From the NCBI GenBank assembly GCA_023362775.1, contig JALMGJ010000002.1, positions 57,299,914-57,363,913 on the forward strand: DNA of 64,000 nucleotides, given 5' to 3'. The translations under genes and the position numbers were made by a program. Below are positions 32,805 to 43,873 of the stretch, piece after piece; the first letter of the stretch is position 1, and each line of letters begins with the position of its first letter. The DNA comes from Charina bottae (Eukaryota; Chordata; Lepidosauria; Squamata; Charinaidae). The notes beneath the pieces are model-generated. The model saw only the letters and a list, made by a program, of their open reading frames with translations, ran no database searches and had not been told where the DNA came from.

Positions 32805-33437
32805 GCACACAAACCAACCAAAACCCTTCAGAACATCATAAGTAACCCAAAAGACCCAGTAGCCCAAGAAGAAAAAACAGGAGTTATCTACAACATACAG
32901 TGTAAGGACTGTAACAGCCACTATGTAGGACAGACCGGCAGAAGACTAGCAGAATGCATCCACGAACACCAACTAGCAGTCAGAAGACACGATGAAAACT
33001 CACAACACATGGACAGACTCAACCATACTTTCAACTGGGAAACTGTGAGCATCTTAAACCAAGCCAAATCCAAAAACGCTAGCGAATTCCTGGAAGCTTG
33101 GCACTCAGACTAAGCAGCCATCAACAGACACATAGAGGTAAAGAACATTTACATACCATTCGTAAGAGACAATAGAAAAGCCAGAAGACCAGAACACCTC
33201 CTTGCCAGCAATCAACACCCAGATATGCAAAGATTAACACCAGGATTATCAGCAGAGGAACAATCAAACAGCACAATATACCCTAATCAAGGGACTATTA
33301 ACTCAATCAATCAACCAAGCAGCAAACAACAGCCCCATCAAGGAACTACCAAGGAGAGAACAACACCCCCACCAACACAAGCAGGACAAGCCAGGGTATA
33401 TAAACAGAGAGCAAGTCCTACTCCCTTTTTGCACTGA
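32805..33437 (+). pseudogene. PLE-B GIY-YIG endonuclease fragment
   Basis: The frame reads GVIYNIQCKDCNSHYVGQTG (GIY-YIG signature, near 32880-32940), then [20 protein letters not shown] and [19 protein letters not shown]. An in-frame TAA at 33111-33113 interrupts HSD-AAINRH, where copy 3 has a lysine codon. After it the frame stays open to a TGA near 33437 with a low-complexity Gln/Asn/Thr/Pro C-terminus. The final TGA lies inside the CTGAAGA box of the following hammerhead-like motif. RT is absent. Confidence 0.82.
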
Positions 33438-33475
33438 AGATGTTGCCTAGCCTGGCAATGTAATATCTGCAAGAA
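33425..33475 (+). ncRNA. Hammerhead-ribozyme-like motif, right end of PLE-B copy 2 (mutated core)
   Basis: TTTTTGCACTGAAGA and stem II TTGCC/GGCAA are intact, with TGCAAGAAAAC as the 3' stem I strand. However, the GAAACGTC core of sister copies is TAATATC here, so this copy should be inactive. Confidence 0.6.
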
Positions 33476-33612
33476 AACAACAAGGCTGAGAGAGCACCAA
33501 GGACTCCACAGTTCAACCCTGAGCTACAAATATTCTCTTCAATTAATTCCTAGAAGCCTGGCACTTACATAAAAGAGCCATCAACAGATGTTCTGATTGG
33601 ATTTTTGACCAC

Positions 33613-34160
33613 CAGAAGTTTTTTTTATAAAATAGTTTTATTGATGAAAACTATTTACAAATTGTAGTCCAATAATACAATTGAACAATACTGGATCAGT
33701 TGGTGCACTTGAATATAGGCAGCTATGTGATAGCACAACTAAGTTCAGCAGCAAGTGCCAAAATTTCTGGATAAGTTGCCTAGAAACTTGAGGTAGACTT
33801 GGCTTCCACCTGAAGTTGACAAAGCTAGACTGGTTCTCTGGAAACACTCGACTGGAACAGCAGGCAAGCTGGACTGGCTCCCCTGGAACTCTGGACTGGA
33901 CTACAAGATACACTGGACTGGTTCCTCTGGGACTCTAGACTGGAACTGCAAGATATACTGGGCTGGATCCTCTGGAAAACTAGACTGGATCCTCTGGAAC
34001 TCTGGATACTGACAAGGTGGACAAATCAAAATAGAGATAGCACCACTTCCAACCACTAATCAACCAATACTTCTCAAGAAGCCTCCAATCATTGAACAAA
34101 CCACCCCACAGAATTCAAATTCCACTTAGATTATGAATACTGCAAGGCATTCCCCACTTC
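33613..34160. repeat. Unassigned segment with a 44-45-bp tandem repeat
   Basis: From 33823 to about 34005 three and a half imperfect units of 44-45 bases follow one another, each with 'ctggactgg', 'cctctggaac' and 'tctggactgg' blocks. The left part has a T-rich end and a 'gttttattgatgaaaacta' stretch that may be a reversed poly-A/tail. I do not recognise the family. Confidence 0.7.
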
Positions 34161-34164
34161 TGAA

Positions 34165-34215
34165 CTGTTGCATTGAAGAAGCCTTGCTGGAATGCAAGGT
34201 GAAACATCTACAAGT
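34165..34215 (+). ncRNA. Hammerhead-like relic of a third PLE-type lineage
   Basis: Sequence order TTGAAGA, stem II AGCCTTGC, loop TGGAAT, GCAAGGT, then GAAAC and ATC. Stem II pairs perfectly over 7 bases. The first core base is T instead of C. It resembles PLE terminal motifs, but its stem differs from families A and B. Confidence 0.45.
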
Positions 34216-34224
34216 GAACTCTAT

Positions 34225-35194
34225 GCAGGTATCAATTGCCCTAGGCCCGGGGAAACCCCAACTAAAAATAGGTAAAAGAATAATGATTTAGTTATTTCTT
34301 TTACCTTGCCACTGATTTGATTTTGAACTGAGCATTTTTTATTTGTTCTGTGCTTAAAATTCCTCCTCCATTTTCTTTTCTACCATCCTCACTCAATTTG
34401 ATGAAAGGAAAGATGGTTTTGAAATTTCATTCAAGGGAGAGAAGAATTTTCTTGGCATCAGTATGGAAGCTTTTGTTGTTGCCTTCTCCAAGGATATTTG
34501 TTCTGTTTCCAAAGATATTCATTCTATTTCCAAGTCCAGCCCTGATATTCCCTGAGAATAAAGAAAACAAACAACAAAGAGAAGTCTTTTTTGCAGAAAA
34601 AAAATATTGGAGAAACACAGCACAACAATAGATTTAAACTAATGGATGAAAGATCATCTATTCCAACCAAGGTGCAAGCCAACCTGTTCTACCCCGTGCA
34701 CATATAATGAATTATATTTTGGATGAGTTGTTCTGTCTGTTTTCTAAAGTTCAATGGTTCCTGGCTGTCCCTTATCCCATTGCTTCACTACTGGAGTCAC
34801 CTAGATGATGTATGAAGCAAAAACAGTCCTTTGCAGCTTCATCTCCCAGCTGTTGTGGAAGAGGCCAGTGGGATCTCAGGTAGTAAATATTCTCTGTCAA
34901 AGCTTTTTTTCCTATCCCCAAAGGATGCACAATTATCCAGGTTAAGGCACATAGCCCAGAAAGTTCAGCCATTGGGTTGAATGTATTTTATACACTACTT
35001 GGCACTCTAAATATTCTTATTGTAAATATTTTGAACATTTTGGATCTGTCTGGATGCCTATCTGGTACATTTATGTTTATCTACTTCCTCATTTTCTCCT
35101 TTTTATATCTATGGGCTTAAGACCCATGCAACCATGGTTTAAAAACATGGTTTTTAAATCAGCCTTTGCAGCCTATTTGATTTACTGTGTTCCA
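34225..35194. other. Unassigned AT-rich stretch
   Basis: No gene or repeat recognised. Confidence 0.5.
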
Positions 35195-35262
35195 AAGGCT
35201 ATTTATTTATTTTTCAAATTTATATAGCTGCCCATCTCACAAACAAGCAACTCTGGGCGGTG
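35195..35262 (-). repeat. L2-type LINE 3' end
   Basis: 'tttatttatttttcaaattt', 'agctgcccatctcac', 'gcaactctgggcggtgtaca' is the reverse complement of the LINE tail, with a short TTTA run at its 3' end. Confidence 0.75.
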
Positions 35263-35264
35263 TA

Positions 35265-36300
35265 CAAAGAGCTTTGTGTGCACTTTTCTTATTCTCTTCA
35301 AATATTTATCTCTAGCTCAGATATTATTATATACAAAAGGACCAATGGTAATTTAGGGACAATGAACCGGTTAATGTATATATTTTCAATATCTATAAAA
35401 AGGTGGAGGGAGAAAAGAGATATTCAACATCATCTGGAAAACTTTCTTGCTATTATTCCATAAATCTATCGTCATTTGTATTTGGAATTTTAGTTATCAT
35501 TCCTTATTTATAAGCCTTCTCAGATAAACAGTTAATTTGCCATAATCCAAATAGATGAAATAAGCATTCTATCACATGCACACTCACACTTTTATATAGA
35601 TTGTATATTATGCATAAAACACACACACACAAGCAAACAAACAAGCAGAAATGTATAAGCTTTATTGGGGAAAAATATTGTCTCTGAATTAATGATAGTG
35701 CAGATAACTGGGGAAAAAAGGTATTGAAACTTAACAAAAACAGCACATCTGCTAAAAAGGCCAGATGCTACTGAACACAGAGTAAAAAAGAGGTCTCGGA
35801 GTTGTTGACAAAATTCTCCAAAGCATTCAGCTTAATGTGCAACTGCAGAGAAAGGGCAAAACAAACACTAGATTTTTTGGAGAGATGAAGATGCCTTTAA
35901 ATCAAAGCGGATGACATACTGTAGATGCTGTTGGCATTGTCTTCTGCAACCATTTGAAGTACTTTTTTGGACCTTGGATGTTTTAGGGTCAAAAAGAAGG
36001 TCTTTCCTATTGAAGGGGACATATGATGTACTGTGAGAAAGTGACCAGACTTGTATAATATCAGTAAGTATATCTACATAGTTGGGGGGGGGGGATAGAC
36101 TTATTGCAGATAGTTAATTGTATTCAAATTGCATCTTTTCTCCCTCCTCCTCCTCCTCTAGTCAAATGCTGTCTATTTTATTTCCTGAGTTTCATCAGGA
36201 GAAAGAAAGATACAGTTTATGTGCCACCATTAAAAATGTGTGGATGTGCTTTCAGGAAATGTCAAATGACAGGCTTAAATGTTAATATGCATGCAGGAAC
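35265..36300. other. Unassigned AT-rich stretch
   Basis: A poly-G run at about 36082-36094 and a short CA/AAAC-rich patch at 35618-35646 only. Confidence 0.5.
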
Positions 36301-36307
36301 ATGATGC

Positions 36308-36425
36308 AGCAAGCTTACTGAGGCTAAGTAGATCAGAACAAGATAGTGCCTGGATGGGAGATGATGTGAATTTTCTATCTCTTTATATGGTGCCTTGAGG
36401 TACATTTTGGAGGAAAGCTGAGATT
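36308..36425 (+). repeat. 5S rRNA-derived SINE relic
   Basis: 'gaggctaagtagatcagaac' followed by 'tagtgcctggatgggagatg' aligns with the internal part of 5S rRNA (GAAGCTAAGCAGGGTCGGGC ... TAGTACTTGGATGGGAGACC), including the C-box region. It is followed by 'atggtgccttgaggtacatt', a non-5S body. This fits a SINE3-type element with a 5S head rather than a 5S gene. Confidence 0.65.
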
Positions 36426-36430
36426 TTGAT

Positions 36431-36906
36431 GTAGTAAACAAACAGATGGAAACACCTGCACTGGAAAGAAGACACCCATTTGTTAGATGCCTGCCTTAAA
36501 TGCTCTTCTGTCTGCTTTATATCATTATTCTTTCCAGCTCAAATTTTCATGCATTCTAAACATGAAATGAAATATTCTGATAATAAGGTAGTGATAAGTT
36601 GGGATGGATAAGGAATTACATCCCTCAGGAACTTCAGAGGAATATTCAAATAATGGATCTGTCAGATACTGTATAGACATGAACCCGAAATGCACATTTG
36701 TGATAAAATCCTCCCCTTTCGGAAATTTGAATTGCATAGCGGGAAATAAGCACATGCAAACTTTTTTGGTTCAGTGCATAAATGTGAGAGCTAAATAGAA
36801 CTTGTCAATTAGATGAGAAATTCAGCAAAACCAAAATGATTAGATGGGAGTCATAACTTAACCCCAGGGACAGGTGAGCTAGTGAGGTGGCTCCACTATT
36901 GTTAAC
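36431..36906. other. Unassigned stretch
   Basis: No gene or repeat recognised. Confidence 0.5.
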
Positions 36907-36950
36907 ATCCCTCTGTCTGTGGAGTCCATGGTGCTCTCTGAGCCTTGTTG

Positions 36951-37003
36951 TTTTCTTGCAGATGTTTCATTGCCAGGCTAGACAACATCTTCAGTGTGAA
37001 AAG
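36951..37003 (-). ncRNA. Hammerhead-ribozyme-like motif, left end of PLE-B copy 3
   Basis: Minus strand: CACTGAAGA, stem II region TTGTC/GGCAA with one mismatch, GAAACATC, TGCAAGAAAAC. The triplet is AUC, which the NUH rule allows. Confidence 0.55.
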
Positions 37004-37463
37004 GGAGTGGAACTTGCTCTCTGTTTATATACCCTGGCTTGTCCTGCTTGTGTTGGTGGGGGTGTTGTACTCTCCTTGGTAGTACCTTGATTGGGTTGTT
37101 GTTTGCTGCTTGGTTGATTGACTGAGTTAATAGTTCCTTGATTAGGGTCTAGTGTACCGTTTGATTGTTCCTCTGCTGCTAATCTTGCTGTTAATCTTTG
37201 CATATCTTGTTGTTGATTGCTGGCAAAGAGGTGTTATGGTCTTCTGGCTTTTCTATTGTCTCTTATGAATGGTATGTAAATGTTGCTTACCTCTATGTGT
37301 CTGTTGATGGCTGCTTTGTCTGAGTGCCAAGCTTCCAGGAATTCTCTAGCATTTTTGGATTTGGCTTGGTTTAAGATGCTCACAGTTTCCCAGTTGAAAG
37401 TATGGTTAAGTCTGTCCATGTGTTGTGAGATTAAGGAGTTTTCATCATGTCTTCTGACTGCTC
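36991..37463 (-). pseudogene. PLE-B GIY-YIG C-terminal fragment
   Basis: Two minus-strand pieces: 37234-37419 reads [20 protein letters not shown] and continues to DNRKARRP before a stop. After it, 36991-37203 carries the low-complexity C-terminus. The GIY-YIG catalytic segment itself is lost at the inversion point. The last stop overlaps the hammerhead CUGAAGA box. Confidence 0.8.
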
Positions 37464-37548
37464 AAGGTACTACCAAGGAGAGTACAACACCCCCACCAAC
37501 ACAGGCAGGACAAGCCAGGGTATATAAACAGAGAGCAAGTTCCATTCC

Positions 37549-37602
37549 CTTTTCGCACTGAAGATGTTGCCTAGCCTGGCAATGAAACGTCTGCAAGAAA
37601 AC
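37549..37602 (+). ncRNA. Hammerhead-ribozyme-like motif, right end of PLE-B copy 3
   Basis: CTTTTCGCACTGAAGA, stem II TTGCC/GGCAA around TAGCCT, GAAACGTC, TGCAAGAAAAC. The core boxes CUGAAGA and GAAAC and the GUC cleavage triplet are all intact. Stem I can pair CGCA/TGC plus further A-T pairs. This is one of the best-conserved family B motifs here. Confidence 0.68.
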
Positions 37603-37679
37603 AACAAGGCTCAGAGAATTCCATGGACTCCACAGTTCAACCCTGAGCTACAAATATTCTCTTCAATTGATCCCTCTGA

Positions 37680-37850
37680 CTATTATTTCCTTTCTGTTTT
37701 TAGCTCTGTTTTTATTGCTTTAAAGTTTTTAGTAATTATTACAGTATATACTGATTTTAGGTAACAATTGTTTTATATATTTACTGTTTTAACTGGACTG
37801 TTGTACACCACCCAGAGTCACTTTCATGGGACCAGGTGGCACACAGATTT
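37680..37850 (+). repeat. Decayed L2-type LINE 3' end
   Basis: 'ttttaactggactgttgtac', 'accacccagagtcac' and 'gggaccaggtggcaca' resemble the LINE 3' end with substitutions. It lies directly to the right of PLE-B copy 3. Confidence 0.5.
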
Positions 37851-40300
37851 CTCTCCTGTTGTTTTCTAGTCTCTGACCCCTAAGGCCATCCTCTCACTCT
37901 AATAGTCAGACTGAATCTTGGTATGGGTAGTGGAAGAAAATTCCTCGAATGACGATAAAAGGCTGGAATTAGATTAATCATCCTCTGACTTTGGGTACAA
38001 ATCTAATGAGTTGTTGGCAGTTTCAAAAAATGATCCTTAGTATGCACTATTTTCATGCATAACTAGAATGGAATAATATTGACATGACATACATTCAATT
38101 ATTCTGGATGAAATGAGTTGAACTAAGAAGCAAGTAAATTATCAGATCCAATTACAATGTATGTTTTCTATATAGCTTGCAGGCAGATTCAAATACCTCT
38201 TCATTTTGTACCCATAGATTGTTTATAGAAAAAGAAAGTGCTTTGAATTTGGTAAGAATTCGTTACTATTCAACATTATTTGTTCAGCACAGAAAGAGAT
38301 TAAAGGGAACAAAAAGGAACTTTAATTTAAAGATAGGTCTGGAATTATTGTCATTTTTAATCCACACATTTCAGATTAAATGGTGTACAGTCACTAATTC
38401 ATTCCAAATATAGATTAACTATGAAAGGTTAAGGTCTGTAGTGGAACCCTTGATTACAGATGGACAAATAGGTCCAGACTATTGTACACTAAGTAATCCC
38501 CCCCTCCATTTTGCATGCCATAATTTCTAAGTGGCAACTGCTCCCTGCTAAATACATATTCTCTATATTCAGTATGTTCTAAATCTCACTTTTGTGCATG
38601 TGTGTTTTTGTAATTTAGTTCATTCTTAAATCAACAACAGGAAGTTATTACATGGAATAGTGATATTTTTTGCTGTTACGGTATTTTAATAATCAGAAAA
38701 GTCATTCATGCATTGTTATGATAAATTGCTTTTCCAGCAGGTAATACAAACTTTAGCAAGTATCATAAATATTTCTGCATCACCAATAAAAGTTGAGGCA
38801 GCTTAAAATATATGCATTAGAAGGAATGAAGATAAAAAAGCCTACTGAAAATATTTCAGAATACAAGCTTCTATATATTAAATCAGAAAAACTGATATTC
38901 CTAATAAGAAATTTAAATCCATCTCCAAGGGCACAAAAATGGCAAGGTTACATCAACTCATATCTCTGAGAATAAAGGAAACCAGATTTTCTCAAAATTG
39001 GTTGGCAATCTGGGTTTTAATGATACTGACATCTGACTTCTGATGTCCAAAAAACACAGTATTAGTATTAGGAGAAAAACGTTATCATGTATTCACCATC
39101 CTAAAATGAACATTAAACTATTACTGAACTTCCCACTGCACCATTTTTCATGAATAGATATTGGAGGGCTTCCCTTATGTGCTATCTCATCTCCTATTCT
39201 TCCCCAAACACCCAGCTTGTCCTAAGCCTTATGAAGAGAAATGAAATCTATTATAGATCAATACTTCCAGCAGTGGGAGAGAAACTTCTTCATGGGATGT
39301 GTACAGTATGTATATATGAGTGTGAATCATGTGTGAGTGCACAGACAAACATCTAATTTTCATATGGCCAAAGGAGATCTCTCATTCAGAGATTACACAC
39401 CCTTTGTAGCACGTCTGTAGTTTAAAGAGCAATAAGGAGAGGAATTCTGCACATTCTTCAGAATAAATAAAGGAAACAAGGAAACATGAGAGATTGCTTG
39501 TAGGAAACAAAAGCAGAGGAACAGGATGAGAAAGACATTTGGAAGGGCCAGAGCAGAAGAAAGTAACAACAGAATAGATTGAAACCTGCACACATTTCAC
39601 AGAGTCAATGGTGTTCAGCAAGCAAGTATGAGACATGGGATAAATCATAGTTGAAAATACAAGAAACATCCCCCCACCAAAAAAAAAAAAAAAGATTTAC
39701 AGTATATCTTAAAAGGAATAAGTAAACCAGCTCTTTAGCCTCAGGGTAAATTCCATTATCTATTTTTGCCACATACATCCTGTTTATCCCACCTAAGGAT
39801 CTTCTGTGACATGAACTCTTTATTGGATATAACACTGGCAGTTCTAAGTGCAGGGCTGAAATAAAGTGCAGCAGGGATTAGTAGAGCAAAGTCGACTAGG
39901 ACAAGTCTGTAGGGCCACCAACAAAGCTCAACAATGGTAAATTATAACAAACAGCATAGTCATGGGCAAAGGCAGTAATTCAGGTTGTCACTGAGAACAG
40001 AGATTTTAAGAATGACCTTTTTATATTTAGGCAGGGAGTTTGCAAACAATGTTCTCAAAGTATCTTGGCCGAGTTCACTGAAAGCGTTTCAGTATTCCAT
40101 TGTGCCAGCGTTCTAAGAGAGGCAGATTATATACAACGTTTCCTATTTCCATCAGACTCTTCAATATTGACCTACTGACCCCTATACATTTATTCTGGAT
40201 GCAGGCTAACAGTGAAGTCCATAGTAAACAGCAATACAGTGAAAAGGAGTATTCACCCATCATAGACCCAGAGAAAAGTTCACAGAAGACTTAAAAGACA
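37851..40300. other. Unassigned AT-rich stretch, 2.4 kb
   Basis: No gene or repeat family recognised. A poly-A run lies at 39680-39694. Confidence 0.6.
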
Positions 40301-40480
40301 AGAATATATTTATTTGTTAAATTTACCTCCCTTCCTTCTCTAGGAGTACAAGGGCACTTTACATGGGGATCTCCCTTCAATTTATCCCCACAATAGAGAT
40401 GGTAGCTGGCCCAAAGGCACTCAGTGAGTTTCCATGGCTGAGGCTGGACTCTCTAGTCCTAGATAAGAATGTTATTGTCT
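40301..40480 (-). repeat. Decayed tRNA/MIR-like SINE with L2-type tail
   Basis: Plus-strand order 'atttatttgttaaatttacc', 'gagtacaagggcactttaca', 'ctggcccaaaggcactcagt' and 'gagtttccatggctgaggct' is the reverse complement of a MIR-like SINE body ('tgaactcactgggtgaccttgggccagtc'). Confidence 0.6.
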
Positions 40481-41511
40481 CACTTGAACAGGAAGAAAAC
40501 AGCTATTAAAAATTCCTGATTCCATCCAGACATCTGCAGGAGAGCAGGGTGGTAGTGGGAGGTGTCGTATGATGGCAGGTCCATTATGACGCATTTGTGT
40601 CAAACATTAGAAAGCAAGTACATAATGGTGGCATTTGTGTGATGATGTCATTGGATACATTTTGTCATTTTGGTGTCATTGTGGTTTATTAAGAAGACTG
40701 CTGCATCTAAACATGATTAAGTCTCATCCTTCCTAACTGTACTATGCCACTGACCACAGGATTTTTAAAAATTATTCTTTCTTGAGCTGCTCTGAAAACT
40801 TTGTTGTGGCATGACTTTGATGACAGATGGAATAGGTAGATGGGAAAAAAAATAACATAATATATACAGTAGATGCCTTACTCATACATAATAGATTACC
40901 ATGTTCTGTCCCTGTCTTGATAAAACATGCAGCAATTGCTATTGCCACATTCTAGAGTACTTTTGGCAAATGTATTTGGCTATTTTACTAAGGATAGTAT
41001 TCTGTTTGAAAGATGTTCAGGGTGCTGTTGAGAATTGTCAAGTGTTGCTGAGTATAACAAGCTTAACAGGATGACAGCTCAAGTCTGCTGCGTGATCCAA
41101 CCCTGACATGGCAGTGATGATAAGCCAGCAGTTGCAAGAAGTCAAAATCTTTGGCTGTTCTGCAGTGTTGAGAATAACACCTTTTTCCTCTACCATGCAT
41201 GCCTCTGCATCACCAATATCATATGTCTCTCTGTCCTTGGTTTCTTTGTTTTTATTGACTTCCTGCCACAACCCTTGCCTTCCAGCTCTAGAAAGTATTT
41301 GCAAATTGCAAGTTGGTGAGGGGGGAAAAAAAGGAAGATCAGGCTCAATTTAGTACACATTAGTCATGGCTAGCAAATCCAACTCTGGTTAAAACATAAA
41401 GGACAATAAAAGACCTTCAGGTTATGCTCTATACTGTATTCATATTATACACATTATATCTACTTATGAACCTGTATTCATCATCTGGTTTGTGTCTACA
41501 GGTAGTCCTCA
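40481..41511. other. Unassigned stretch
   Basis: No gene or repeat recognised. Confidence 0.5.
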
Positions 41512-41762
41512 CTTAACAATTATTTGTTTAGTGACTGTTCAGACTTACGACGGTACTGGAAAAACTGACTTGCAACCGGTCCTCACACTTCCGACCGTTG
41601 CAGCAACCCCACAGTCACACAATCACGATTTGGGCACTTGGTAACCGGTTCACATTTATGACCATTGCAGCATCCCATGGTCATGCGATCGCCATTTTCT
41701 ACCTTTCCGGCTGGTTTCTGGCAAACAAAATCAATGGCAAACCACGTGATTCGCTTAATGTA
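41512..41762 (+). mobile_element. Half of a palindromic miniature element (CAGGTAGTCCTC end)
   Basis: It begins CAGGTAGTCCTCACTTAACA and carries words such as 'cttacgacggt', 'cttccgaccgttgcagca' and 'ggtcatgcgatcgccatttt'. Squamate genomes contain palindromic elements with this end and such CpG-containing words. The right inverted repeat is missing, so this copy is truncated near 41762. It was assigned from memory of the pattern. Confidence 0.6.
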
Positions 41763-41784
41763 TATATCAATAATAATTATTTAA

Positions 41785-41905
41785 TATATTAATATTAATA
41801 TTATTCTATGCCACTCAGAGTCAGCTTGTATGAGATGGGCGGCCATATAAATGTGCGCAATAAATAAATAAAAAACATAATATTAAATACATACATACAT
41901 ACATA
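41785..41905 (+). repeat. L2-type LINE 3' end with AATA and CATA repeats
   Basis: 'atgccactcagagtcagctt', 'gagatgggcggccatataaa' then AAAT units and a short CATA run at about 41889-41905. Confidence 0.8.
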
Positions 41906-41929
41906 TACAAATCTCTCTCTCTTTTGTAC

Positions 41930-43810
41930 TCTTTTGTGGTTTCTCCCAAAAAGGTCTTCCAGGGGCAGTATATAAGTTTCTCATGAGGACAATGAGATGT
42001 TCTGGGATTCCCATTTTTCCAAGTACATTCCACAGCTTGACATGATCGACACAATCAAAGGTCTTTCTATAATCAATGAAGCACACAGTGACTTCTTTTT
42101 GGTATTCTTTGGCTTTCACAATTATCCAGCATGCATCAGCAATAATGTCTCATGTTCCTTGGCCTTCTCTAAAGCCAGATTGAACATCCGACATCTCTTT
42201 TTCCATATAGAGCTCTAATCAGCATTGGATGATCCTAAGCATTATTTTTCTTGCATGTGAAATTAAGGATATTATACAATAGTTTCTACACTCTGTTAAT
42301 CCTCCTGTTTTTGAAATTGGAACGTATCTTCCAATTGGTTGGCCTTTTCCAATTGGTTGGCCACGTGTTGTTCTTCAGATATGTTGGCATGGCTTGGTTA
42401 GAACCTTTACTGATCTTCTTCTGTTGCTTGCCATATTTCAGTGGGTATTCTATCAGTTCCTGTAGCCTTCTGACTTGGTAATAACTGGAGTACTGATATA
42501 ACTTCATCTTCTAGTACTAGAGGTACCTGTAAGTAAGGAATATCTTCTACGGTATCTTGGATGTTGACATCTGTACTATACAGTAATTCAGTATACTCCT
42601 TCAATCTTTGTTTGATCTCCTTTGAATTGGTTACTATCTGTCCACTGGAGTCCTTTAGCATACCAATTCAAGGTTGAAACCTCCTTCTGAGTATAGAGAT
42701 CTTTTGAAAGACTTTTCTTGTTTTTCTATGTCTGTTTCCATCCCCAATGTCTTTACAGATGTTGTTATACTTGTTTCTTTTAACAGCTCTCTGAAACTCT
42801 TTGTTAAGTTTCTTTCTGAGATTTTTGTCTTTCTTGGCTTTGGTTTCTCTTCTCTTCTTGGCAATTTCAAGAGTTTGTTTTGACATCTAGTTTGCTTTCT
42901 TCATTATTGGCAGTCTCTTTTCACATTCTTAATAACATTCTTTTCACATTCTTAATAACTTCTTTAAGTTCATTCTAGAATTCCTCTAGTTCTCTATCAA
43001 TGAGGTTCAGGACTTCAAAGTGATTCCTGGTGTCTTTTGTGAAAATGGTGGGTATATGTTTAAGATCATATTGTTGAAACTGGTTGTCTTTCTTCTTTTT
43101 TAACTTAATTTGGAGCTTGCACATGAGAAGTTCGTAATCTGTTCCATAGTCAGCACCCAGCTATGTATTTGATGCTATGAATGAGCTCCTCCATTTCTTT
43201 TTAGCAATAATATAGTCAATTTTATTTCTATATATTCCATCTGGTGATGTCCATATATAGAGGTTGTTTGAAGATCATGTTAGCTATGAAGAAATCATGG
43301 GAGTGGCAGAAATTGATAAGTCAGTCTCTTGCTTCATTTTGGTTTCCTAAGCCATAAAATCCAGCTACATTTTCCTCCTTCATGTTTCCAATTTTGGCAT
43401 ACCAGTCTCCAATCTCAAGCAGCACATCTTGCTTGCATGTTGTTTCAATTTCAAATTGAACTTGATCAAAAAAACTCATCAACCTCCTCTTCTTCTGCAT
43501 TAGTGGTTGGAGCATAAACCTGAATGATCATCATATTAAAGAGTTGATTCTAACCAATATTATTTGGTATTGATTGCATTATAGCCAAGTATGGTTCTTT
43601 CTATACCCTTCCTAACTAGAAAACCATTTCTTCTTTGTTTTTCATATCCTGAGTAATAAATGGTGTGATCTTCTGACTAACATCTAGTCCACTTGGATTT
43701 TATATTTATTGTTATGGATGTTCTAATTTTATATTTATGTTTTTAATTTGATTTATTGTGAACTTCCCAGAGTCCCCCGGTTTGGGGGAGATGGGTGGTA
43801 ATACAAATTT

Positions 43811-43873
<63 letters not shown>

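Larger units (their letters stand above)
32459..33543. mobile_element. Penelope-like element family B, copy 2
   Basis: A 13-bp target duplication TAATTCCTAGAAG lies at 32446-32458 and 33544-33556. The left third (to about 32775) is minus-strand terminal repeat with an internal deletion of the coding part. It flips near 32765-32785 ('tagactgttacatagactgt') into a plus-strand copy with the GIY-YIG domain and 3' terminal repeat. No RT domain is present in any PLE-B copy in this window. Confidence 0.9.
32380..33600 (+). mobile_element. Older PLE-B-related GIY-YIG fragment, split by PLE-B copy 2
   Basis: The left flank 'aaccacacattcagtgggaa' to 'taattcctagaag' (about 32390-32458) and the right flank 'cctggcacttacataaaaga', 'gccatcaacaga' (33557-33590) align in order with the PLE-B coding text NHTFNWE ... 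[15 protein letters not shown]. The younger copy sits between them, so its target was an older relative of itself. The feature covers only the two outer parts. Confidence 0.6.
36916..37669. mobile_element. Penelope-like element family B, copy 3
   Basis: A 9-bp target duplication ATCCCTCTG lies at 36907-36915 and 37670-37678. The left 550 bases are minus-strand terminal repeat plus the C-terminal half of the GIY-YIG frame. At about 37463 ('ctgactgctca' to 'aggtactaccaaggag') it switches to a plus-strand terminal repeat of about 205 bases. Both outer ends are intact. Confidence 0.9.
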
